The notes beneath the pieces are model-generated. The model did not search any database, had not been told where the DNA came from, and saw only the letters and a list, made by a program, of their open reading frames with translations. A stretch of DNA of 64,000 bases from Amycolatopsis mongoliensis. Its GTDB lineage: Bacteria > Actinomycetota > Actinomycetes > Mycobacteriales > Pseudonocardiaceae. The DNA is taken from positions 7,502,001 through 7,566,000 of the forward strand of contig NZ_CP127295.1 of assembly GCF_030285665.1 (NCBI RefSeq), read 5' to 3'. Of this stretch, positions 55,356 to 61,987 are shown one piece after another (position 1 is the stretch's first letter; each line of letters starts with the position of its first letter). The translations under genes and the position numbers were made by a program.

Positions 55356-56587
55356 TGGTGGTGCGCCGGTACGCGATCGTCGGCCTGGGCTCCCGGGCCC
55401 AGCTGTTCGCCCGTGCCCTGGCCGGCTCGCCGCGGGCGGAGCTCGCGGCCTTCTGCGACCGCAGCGAAACCCGCATGCGCGTGCACAACGGCTGGCTCGG
55501 GGCCTCGGTGCCGGGCTACCGGCCGGCGGACTTCCCCGCGATGCTGGCCAAGGAGCGCGTCGACGTCGTCGTCGTGTGCACGCCGGACCACACGCACGCG
55601 GACTACGTCGTCGCCGCGCTGCACGCCGGCTGCGACGTCGTCACCGAGAAGCCCATGACGACCGGCGTCGACGGCGCGCGGCGCATCCTCGCGGCCCGCC
55701 GCGAGACGGGGCACTCGGTGCGGGTCGCCTTCAACTACCGGTACAACCCGGTGCACCGGCGGGTGCGCGAGCTGCTGGCCGCGGGCGCGATCGGGGAGAT
55801 CGGCTCGGTCGAGTTCAGCTGGCTGCTCGACACCGCGCACGGCGCCGACTACTTCCGGCGCTGGCACCGCGAGAAGGCGAACTCCGGCGGGTTGCTCGTG
55901 CACAAGTCGGGCCACCACTTCGACCTGGTCAACTGGTGGCTCGGCCGCGGCCCGGAGACGGTGTTCGCCTTCGGACGCTTGTTCTTCTACGGCGACGGGA
56001 ACGGCCACCGGCGCACCGCCGCCGACGACCGGTTCGCCCTGGACCTCGAGGCCTCACCCAAGCTGCGCGCGCTCTACCGCGACGCGGAGCGCGAAGACGG
56101 CTACGTCCGGAACCAGGACGTGTTCGCACCCGGCGTCACCATCGAGGACGACCTGTCGGTGCTCGTCCGCCACCGCGGCGGAGTGGTGCTGAACTACCAC
56201 CTGCACGCCTACTCGCCGCGCGAGGGCTACCGCGTCGCGTTCGCCGGCAGCGAGGGACGGCTCGAGCTGGACGTCCGCGAGAACGAGTTCCCGGCCGGCG
56301 CGGTGCCGGCCCCCGAGCCGGGACGCGCCCGGCTGACCGTGCAGCGGCACTGGGCGCCGTCCGAAGTCGTGCTGGACGAGGTCCTCGGCGAAGGCCACGG
56401 CGGCGGGGACGAGCGGATGCTCGCCGAGTTGCTCGGCGACGCCGAGCCGGACGAGCTCGGCTGCGCGGCGGACCACGACTCCGGTCTGCAGGCGCTGCTC
56501 ACCGGGCTGGCCGCCGACCGGTCGCTGGCCACCGGTGCGCCGGTGCCGGTCGACGAGCTGCTCGCCGAGATCGGGGAACCGGCGTGA
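55355..56587 (+). CDS. Gfo/Idh/MocA-family oxidoreductase (distinct subgroup)
   Basis: A 410-residue protein less related to the other two. N-terminal YAIVGLGSRAQLFARALAGS, VVVVCTPDHTHADYVVAALH, canonical VTEKPMTTG, NYRYNPVHRRVRELLAAG, and the second motif in the normal GGLLVHKSGHHFDLVNWW form with two His. This is the larger class seen in polysaccharide loci of Actinobacteria. ATG 55355 shares its A with the upstream TGA; a GTG one codon earlier is possible. Three members of one family in a single locus suggest several separate oxidation steps or substrates. Confidence 0.87.
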   Translation: MVVRRYAIVGLGSRAQLFARALAGSPRAELAAFCDRSETRMRVHNGWLGASVPGYRPADFPAMLAKERVDVVVVCTPDHTHADYVVAALHAGCDVVTEKPMTTGVDGARRILAARRETGHSVRVAFNYRYNPVHRRVRELLAAGAIGEIGSVEFSWLLDTAHGADYFRRWHREKANSGGLLVHKSGHHFDLVNWWLGRGPETVFAFGRLFFYGDGNGHRRTAADDRFALDLEASPKLRALYRDAEREDGYVRNQDVFAPGVTIEDDLSVLVRHRGGVVLNYHLHAYSPREGYRVAFAGSEGRLELDVRENEFPAGAVPAPEPGRARLTVQRHWAPSEVVLDEVLGEGHGGGDERMLAELLGDAEPDELGCAADHDSGLQALLTGLAADRSLATGAPVPVDELLAEIGEPA

Positions 56588-57510
56588 GCCGGGCGGCGGT
56601 GGGGGATGGGACGGTGGAGCTGGCCGAGGACGACGACGGCCGCGTGCGCGTGCACGTCGGCGACCTCGTGCTGGCGGAGTACGTCGTGGCGCCGCCGACG
56701 CCGGCCGTGGACTCGCCGAAGCCGTACTTGCACCCGCTGCGCACCACCGCGGGCGAGACCGTGACCGCCGTCCGGCCGCACGACCACCCCTGGCACAACG
56801 GCCTGCAGTTCACCATGGCCCACCTCTCGGGGGAGAACTTCTGGGGCGGGCGGACCTACGTGCGCGGCCGGGGGTACACGCCGCTGGGCAACAACGGCAG
56901 CGTCGGCCACGTCCGCTGGGAGAGCATCGTTTCCGCGGCCGGGCACTGCGAACTGCGGCACGAGCTGGCCTGGCGCACCGCGGCGGGCCGCCGGTGGCTG
57001 ACCGAGCACCGCACGCTGCGCTTCGGCGACGTCTCGGTCGCCGGCGGGCACTGGACGCTCACCTGGACGAGCCGGCTGCGCAACACCAGCGGCCGTCAGC
57101 TGCGCTGGGGGAGCCCGGTGACCGAAGGCCGCGACACCGCCGGGTACGGCGGGCTGTTCTGGCGCGGCCCCCGCTCGTTCGTCGGCGGCGTGGTCCGGAC
57201 GTCCGACGGCCGGGCGGCGAACGAGGCGATGGGGCACCGCGCGCCGTGGCTCGCGTTCACCGGCCGCCACGACGAGAGCCTGCGGACCTCGACGCTGCTG
57301 TTCGCCGACAGCCCGGCCAACCCCGGTTTCCCCACGGCCTGGTACGTGCGCGCCGAGCCGTTCCCGGTGGTCAGCTTCGCCGCGACCTACCACCGGCCGT
57401 GGGTGGTCGAACCGGGGGAGGAGCTGACGCTGACCCACCACGTCGTCGTCCTCGACGGCGATCCGGACCCCGCCCGGCTGGCCGAGCTCGCGGCCCGGGC
57501 GGCCGAGTAG
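56584..57510 (+). CDS. DUF6807 (PmoA-like) protein
   Basis: A 308-residue protein resembling the family once labelled methane oxygenase PmoA, now DUF6807. Visible are PYLHPLRTTAGETVTAVRPH, DHPWHNGLQFTMAHLSGENF with conserved His, EHRTLRFGDV, GYGGLFWRGPRSF and TAWYVRAEPFPVVSFAATYH. The PmoA label is historical and no monooxygenase role is implied. It has no signal peptide and is expected in the cytoplasm. Such genes often sit beside Gfo/Idh oxidoreductases in carbohydrate loci, as here, so it may act on the same sugars. The GTG start overlaps the preceding stop. Confidence 0.78.
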   Translation: MSRAAVGDGTVELAEDDDGRVRVHVGDLVLAEYVVAPPTPAVDSPKPYLHPLRTTAGETVTAVRPHDHPWHNGLQFTMAHLSGENFWGGRTYVRGRGYTPLGNNGSVGHVRWESIVSAAGHCELRHELAWRTAAGRRWLTEHRTLRFGDVSVAGGHWTLTWTSRLRNTSGRQLRWGSPVTEGRDTAGYGGLFWRGPRSFVGGVVRTSDGRAANEAMGHRAPWLAFTGRHDESLRTSTLLFADSPANPGFPTAWYVRAEPFPVVSFAATYHRPWVVEPGEELTLTHHVVVLDGDPDPARLAELAARAAE

Positions 57511-57521
57511 AAGGAGCCGAC

Positions 57522-58805
57522 ATGCGCTGGAAGGCCTTCGCGGGGTGCTGCGCCCTGCTCGGACTCACCCTCACCGCCGCGCCGGCGGAAGCCGACGGCC
57601 ACGAGCCGGGCCGCGTCGTGCTCGGCGCGCACGACGGCTGGGGCGCGGCGACCACCGGGACGACCGGGGGAGCGGCCGCCGCACCCGGCGACGTCCACAC
57701 GGTGACCCGGCGCTCGGAGCTGGCCGCCGCGCTGGCGGCGCACCCGGGCGCGCCGAAGATCGTCTACGTCCGCGGCACGATCGAGGGCGATGTGGACGCC
57801 CGCGACCGGCCTCGGACCTGTGCCGACTTCGCCGATCCCGCCTACAGCCTGCCCGCGTACCTGGCGGCCTACGACCCGGCGACGTGGGGCAAGGTCGAGC
57901 CGTCGGGACCGCTGGAGGAGGCGCGGGCCCGGTCACAGGCCAACCAGGCGGCGCAGGTTGTGCTCGACGTCGGCCCGAACACGACGGTCTACGGCCTCGG
58001 CGGCGCCACCCTGCACGGCCTGACCCTGCGCGTCACGGGCGACAACGTGATCCTGCGGAACCTGCGGTTTTCCGACGCGCACGACTGCTTTCCTGAGTGG
58101 GACCCCCTCGACGGCGCGGACGGGAACTGGAACTCCGAGTACGACAACGTCGACCTCGTCGGGGCGACGCACGTGTGGGTCAGTCACAACGAGTTCAGCG
58201 ACGGCGGGAACACCGCGCAGCCCACGTACTTCGGGCGCAAGTACGAAGTCCACGACGGACTGCTGGACATCGTCAACGGCTCGGACTACGTGACGGTGTC
58301 GGACAACCGCCTGCACGACCACGACAAGACGATGCTGATCGGCAACACCGACAAGCCGGCCTACGACGTGGGCAAGCTGCGCGTCACCGTGCACCACAAC
58401 GTCTTTTCCGAGATCGGGCAGCGCGCGCCGCGGGTGCGGTACGGGCAGGTGCACGTGTACGACAACCTGTACGTCGTGCGGGACGCGGCTGCGTACACGT
58501 ATTCGCTGGGCGTCGGGGTCGAATCGCGGATCCACGCGGAGAACAACTTCTTCCGGATCCCGGCGTCGGTGCCGCTGGGCGCGCTGGTCCACTATTGGAA
58601 GGGAACGGTGTTCCACGCGACCGGAACGCTGGTTTCGGTGGGTTCGGCGCGCCCGCGTCCGGTGGACCTGCTGGCGGAGTACAACGCGGCGAACGACCCC
58701 GACCTGGGGCCGGACGTGGGCTGGACACCGGCGCTGGTGGACCGGCTCGACCCGGCGTGGGCCGTGCCGACGCGCGTACTGGCCGGCGCCGGTCCCGTTT
58801 TCTGA
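57522..58805 (+). CDS. Secreted pectate lyase, polysaccharide lyase family 1 (second copy)
   Basis: A 427-residue exported PL1 enzyme, about 100 residues longer than the copy at 47987. Signal peptide 1-24, then a beta-helix with TVYGLGGATLHGLTLRVTGD, VILRNLRFSDAHDCFPEWDP, NWNSEYDNVDLVG, HVWVSHNEFSDGG, VHDGLLDIVNGSDYVTVSDN, HDHDKTMLIGNTD and the catalytic-Arg strand IGQRAPRVRYGQVHVYDNLY. The additional N-terminal part (about 90-140, rich in Ala/Pro) resembles Streptomyces-type pectate lyases. AAGGAG precedes ATG 57522. It ends the transporter operon. Confidence 0.92.
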   Translation: MRWKAFAGCCALLGLTLTAAPAEADGHEPGRVVLGAHDGWGAATTGTTGGAAAAPGDVHTVTRRSELAAALAAHPGAPKIVYVRGTIEGDVDARDRPRTCADFADPAYSLPAYLAAYDPATWGKVEPSGPLEEARARSQANQAAQVVLDVGPNTTVYGLGGATLHGLTLRVTGDNVILRNLRFSDAHDCFPEWDPLDGADGNWNSEYDNVDLVGATHVWVSHNEFSDGGNTAQPTYFGRKYEVHDGLLDIVNGSDYVTVSDNRLHDHDKTMLIGNTDKPAYDVGKLRVTVHHNVFSEIGQRAPRVRYGQVHVYDNLYVVRDAAAYTYSLGVGVESRIHAENNFFRIPASVPLGALVHYWKGTVFHATGTLVSVGSARPRPVDLLAEYNAANDPDLGPDVGWTPALVDRLDPAWAVPTRVLAGAGPVF

Positions 58806-58862
58806 AAATCGACGGCTTCGGCGACCGTCCGGGGGACCGGAGACCCCGTGCGGCGGGCGGCA

Positions 58863-58906
58863 TTGACACGGGGAAGCGCCGAACCCGAAACTGAGAAAGC
58901 GCTTTC
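58863..58906 (+). promoter_or_regulatory. PL3 promoter region with perfect GAAAGCGCTTTC operator
   Basis: TTGACA (58863-58868), 18 bases, GAAACT (58887-58892), then the perfect 12-base palindrome at 58895-58906 right at the expected transcription start. It is the best AGCGCT-type LacI site here. Confidence 0.65.
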
Positions 58907-58920
58907 AGCACTCATGAGGA

Positions 58921-58936
58921 CCCGTTCCCGAACGGG
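58921..58936 (+). other. Short hairpin in the PL3 5' leader
   Basis: CCCGTTC-CC-GAACGGG, 7-bp stem, 7 bases before the AAGGAG ribosome site. It could protect the mRNA 5' end. Confidence 0.4.
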
Positions 58937-58957
58937 AAGAACCAAGGAGTGATGAGC

Positions 58958-59746
58958 ATGTCCCCGATATCCCGGGTGCTCCGGGTGCTCCGGGTCGCGG
59001 CCGTCGCCGCCCTCGCGGTCTCGGCGGTGGCCGGTGCCGGCGCGACCGCGTCCGCCGCGTCCTGGCCGAACCCGAGCACGAGCGTGCCCATCGGCGCGAC
59101 CATCAAGGTCACCAGCGGTACCTACGACGGCGGTCTCAAGCGGTTCTACGGCACCGGCGACCTCGGTACCAGCGGCCAGGACGAGGACCAGGGCCCGCTC
59201 TTCGAGCTCGCCGACGGCACCACCCTGAAGAACGTCGTCCTCGGCAACCCGGCCGCCGACGGCGTGCACTGCCTCGGCACGTGCACACTGCTCAACGTCT
59301 GGTGGGAGGACGTCGGCGAGGACGCGGCGACCTTCAAGGGCACCTCGGCCTCGCAGACCATGACCATCGACGGCGGCGGTGCGCGCAAGGCGTCGGACAA
59401 GGTCTTCCAGCACAACGGGCCCGGCACCATGTACATCCGCAACTTCCAGGTCAACGACTTCGGCAAGCTGTACCGCTCCTGCGGCAACTGCAAGACGCAG
59501 TACAAGCGCACCGTGGTCGTCGACAACGTCACCGCGACCGTGCCCGGCAAGGCGCTCGTGGGCATCAACACCAACTACGGCGACACCGCGAAGCTGACCC
59601 GGATCACCATCGTCGGCGACTCGAGCCGCAAGATCGAACCCTGCCAGAAGTACCAGGGCGTCACCAGCGGCGAGCCGACGAAGATCGGCAGCGGGCCCGA
59701 CTCGACGAACTGCCTCTACACCAGCGCCACCATCACTTACCAGTAA
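58958..59746 (+). CDS. Secreted pectate lyase, polysaccharide lyase family 3
   Basis: A 262-residue exported enzyme with signal peptide (about 1-33). The compact PL3 beta-helix is recognised by TIKVTSGTYDGGLKRFYGTG, EDQGPLFELADGTTLKNVVL, GVHCLGTCTLLNVWWEDVGE, DAATFKGTS, KVFQHNGPGTMYIRNFQVND and FGKLYRSCGNCKTQYKR. It cleaves low-methylated pectin by beta-elimination. ATG 58958 is chosen because AAGGAG lies 8 bases upstream; GTG 58949 and ATG 58952 are too close to it. It starts a unit with the methylesterase and shares the operator at 58895. Confidence 0.92.
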   Translation: MSPISRVLRVLRVAAVAALAVSAVAGAGATASAASWPNPSTSVPIGATIKVTSGTYDGGLKRFYGTGDLGTSGQDEDQGPLFELADGTTLKNVVLGNPAADGVHCLGTCTLLNVWWEDVGEDAATFKGTSASQTMTIDGGGARKASDKVFQHNGPGTMYIRNFQVNDFGKLYRSCGNCKTQYKRTVVVDNVTATVPGKALVGINTNYGDTAKLTRITIVGDSSRKIEPCQKYQGVTSGEPTKIGSGPDSTNCLYTSATITYQ

Positions 59747-59749
59747 ACC

Positions 59750-59787
59750 GTCCGGGGGGTGCCGTCCGCCGTCCGGTGCCCCCGGAC
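59750..59787 (+). other. Intercistronic hairpin between PL3 and pectinesterase genes
   Basis: Nine-bp GC stem GTCCGGGGG / CCCCCGGAC (59750-59758 / 59779-59787), loop of 20, ending 5 bases before the ribosome site at 59793. No T-run. Could partially terminate or set relative expression. Confidence 0.45.
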
Positions 59788-59805
59788 TCCCCGGTGGAGG
59801 TACCC

Positions 59806-60810
59806 GTGTTCACCCTGCTCATCGCCTCGGCTCTCGCGGGCGCGTCGCTCACGATGCCCGCCTGCGCGCACCTCGTGGTGGCCGCGGACGGCTCGGGGAG
59901 CTTCGCGACCGTTCAAGCGGCGATCGACGCCGTTCCCGCCGGGGGCACGGTTTCGCTGAAGCCCGGCACCTACCACGAAGTGATCACCGTGCCCGCGGGC
60001 AAGACCGGGATCACCTTGCGCGGCACCACCGGCAAGGCGTCGGATGTCGTCATCGACTACGACAACGCCGGCGGAACGAAGAAACCGGACGGCTCGACGT
60101 ACGGGACCACGGGCAGCGCGACCGCGACGATCGCCGCGAACGGCTTCACCGCGAGCGCGCTGACCTTCCGCAACTCCTTCGACCGCCGGGCCCACCCGGA
60201 GATCACCGCCACCCAGGCGGTCGCGGTGAAGACCACCGGCGACCGGATGGTCTTCGACAACGTCACTTTCCTCGGCCGCCAGGACACGCTCTACGCCGAC
60301 ACGGCGGCGGCAGGCACGACCGGCCGTCAGTACTACCGCAATTGCGCGATCAGCGGTGACGTCGACTTCCTCTTCGGGCGCGCGACCGCCGTGTTCGACC
60401 GGGCGACGATCACCGCGCTCGACCGCGGCTCGAACCCCAACGGCTACCTGACCGCGGCGAGCACCCGTCGGGCGAACGCGTACGGCTTCCTGATCGTCGA
60501 CAGCAAGGTGGTCAGCGCGGCGGCGGACGCGAGCTTCCACCTGGGCCGGCCGTGGCACCCCGGCGGGGACGTCGACGCCATCGCGCAGGTCGTCGTCCGC
60601 GAGACCGTCCTCCCGGCGGCGATCAAGCCGGCGCCCTGGACGGACATGTCCGGCTTCTCGTGGAAGGACGCCCGGTTCTTCGAGTACCACAACACCGGGC
60701 CGGGTGCGGGCACCGGCGCCGACCGGCCGCAGCTGAGCACCGCCCAGGCCGCGACGTTCACCGCGCAGCGGTACCTCGCGGGCGGCGACGGGTGGAACCC
60801 GGTGCACTGA
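59806..60810 (+). CDS. Secreted pectin methylesterase (CE8)
   Basis: A 334-residue exported pectinesterase: signal peptide (1-23), then AHLVVAADGSGSFATVQAAI, NSFDRRAHPEITATQAVAVK, and the catalytic elements FLGRQDTLYAD, SGDVDFLFGRATAVFD (two Asp) and FHLGRPWHPG (Arg). It removes methyl groups from pectin so that PL1/PL3 enzymes can act. GTG 59806 is chosen because GGTGGAGG lies 5 bases upstream. It follows PL3 in the same orientation 59 bases on. The C-terminal DGWNPVH is typical of the family. Confidence 0.92.
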   Translation: MFTLLIASALAGASLTMPACAHLVVAADGSGSFATVQAAIDAVPAGGTVSLKPGTYHEVITVPAGKTGITLRGTTGKASDVVIDYDNAGGTKKPDGSTYGTTGSATATIAANGFTASALTFRNSFDRRAHPEITATQAVAVKTTGDRMVFDNVTFLGRQDTLYADTAAAGTTGRQYYRNCAISGDVDFLFGRATAVFDRATITALDRGSNPNGYLTAASTRRANAYGFLIVDSKVVSAAADASFHLGRPWHPGGDVDAIAQVVVRETVLPAAIKPAPWTDMSGFSWKDARFFEYHNTGPGAGTGADRPQLSTAQAATFTAQRYLAGGDGWNPVH

Positions 60811-60811
60811 T

Positions 60812-60895
60812 GCCGCCGGTGGGAAAACCTCCCGGCGGCTCTTGACGGAATCCGGGTGAGCGTCAACCATTCCACCGTCACCTCACCCGGATTCC
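60812..60895 (+). terminator. Terminator region after the pectinesterase gene
   Basis: Two inverted repeats: GCCGCCGG / CCGGCGGC (60812-60819 / 60832-60839) followed by TCTT, then a 14-bp repeat (60847-60860 / 60882-60895) with a 21-base loop. It isolates the pectin genes from the AraR-site-bearing GH43 gene. Confidence 0.65.
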
Positions 60896-60918
60896 ACCGA
60901 AGTGGCGGCCGCTCCGTA

Positions 60919-60932
60919 TGTTAACGCTAACA
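60919..60932. promoter_or_regulatory. LacI-type operator TGTTAACGCTAACA before the GH43 gene
   Basis: Identical to the operator at 3129-3142, 32 bases before the ATG at 60965. Places the arabinanase under the AraR-like regulator 58 kb away rather than the nearby LacI protein. Confidence 0.75.
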
Positions 60933-60964
60933 GTCCAGGATCAGCGCCGAACCGAGGACAGACC

Positions 60965-61951
60965 ATGAGACCGCGCCCCCTCCCGGCCGTCATCGCCGTG
61001 GCCGCCGCCTTGGTGAGCGCGCCGGCCGCCCAGGCCGCGACCTACCCGGACCCGGGGTACGTGACCGGCGACATCACGGCGGTCCACGACCTGTCGATGA
61101 TCCGGGCGGCCGACGGCAGCTACCTGCTGTACTCCACCGACCAGTACCTGCAGATCCGGCGCTCGACCGACCGGATCCACTTCACGAAGATCGGGTCGGT
61201 CTGGCCGGACGGCGCGCCGTGGACCGCGCCGTTCACCGATCCGGCCGACCCGGGATACCCGTGGGCGCCGGACATCTCGTTCCACAGCGGCAGGTACTAC
61301 CTGTACTACGCCGCATCGACGCTCGGTTCGCGCACCTCGGCGATCTTCCTGGCCACCAGCGCGACCGGTCTGCCGGGCAGCTGGACGAACCAGGGGCTGG
61401 TGGTGCGGACGAGCAACTCCGATGACCACAACGCGATCGACCCGAACCTGTTCGTCGACTCCGCCGGCCGGTGGTGGCTGAGCTTCGGCTCGTGGTGGAC
61501 CGGCATAAAGATGTACCGGCTCGACCCGGCGACCGGCGAGCGCAGCACCACCGACACCGCCCTGCGCGCCATCGCCCAGCGCACCGGGAGCACGACGGCC
61601 GAGGAAGCGCCCTACATCGTCCAGCACGGCAGCTACTACTACCTGTTCGTTTCGTGGGACCTGTGCTGCCAGGGGACGAAGAGCACCTACCGGGTGATGG
61701 CCGGGCGGTCGACGTCGATCACCGGGCCGTACACCGACCGCAACGGTGTCCGGATGACCGCGGGCGGCGGCACGGAGATCCTCGCGAGCCACGGCGACGT
61801 CCACGGCCCCGGCCACGTGGCGGTCCTGCACGACTCGGACGCCGACGTGCTGATCTACCACTACTACTACTCCGACGCGACGCCGCTGACGGGCAAGCTC
61901 GGCATCAACCTCATCGGCTACGACAGCGCCGGCTGGCCCTACGTCCACTGA
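60965..61951 (+). CDS. Secreted GH43 endo-1,5-alpha-L-arabinanase
   Basis: A 328-residue exported glycosidase: signal peptide (1-24, ending AQAATYP), then a five-bladed propeller with TAVHDLSMIRAADGSYLLYS (catalytic-base Asp), PWAPDISFHSGRYYLYYAAS, NAIDPNLFVDSAGRWWLSFG (the Asp that tunes the acid), EEAPYIVQHGSYYYLF (acid Glu) and a late GDVHGPGHVAVL. The HDLSMI and APDI strings fit arabinanases rather than xylosidases. It cuts the arabinan backbone and supplies the GH51 enzyme and transporters. ATG 60965 lies 32 bases after the AraR-like operator. Confidence 0.9.
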   Translation: MRPRPLPAVIAVAAALVSAPAAQAATYPDPGYVTGDITAVHDLSMIRAADGSYLLYSTDQYLQIRRSTDRIHFTKIGSVWPDGAPWTAPFTDPADPGYPWAPDISFHSGRYYLYYAASTLGSRTSAIFLATSATGLPGSWTNQGLVVRTSNSDDHNAIDPNLFVDSAGRWWLSFGSWWTGIKMYRLDPATGERSTTDTALRAIAQRTGSTTAEEAPYIVQHGSYYYLFVSWDLCCQGTKSTYRVMAGRSTSITGPYTDRNGVRMTAGGGTEILASHGDVHGPGHVAVLHDSDADVLIYHYYYSDATPLTGKLGINLIGYDSAGWPYVH

Positions 61952-61987
61952 TCGGAGGGCACCGTGCCGCACCCGAGGAGGAGTTTC

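Noticed and set aside
56584..57510. Methane monooxygenase-related (PmoA) function
   Set aside because: The PmoA label for this family is historical; the protein is soluble and lies in a carbohydrate operon, with no other methane-oxidation genes.
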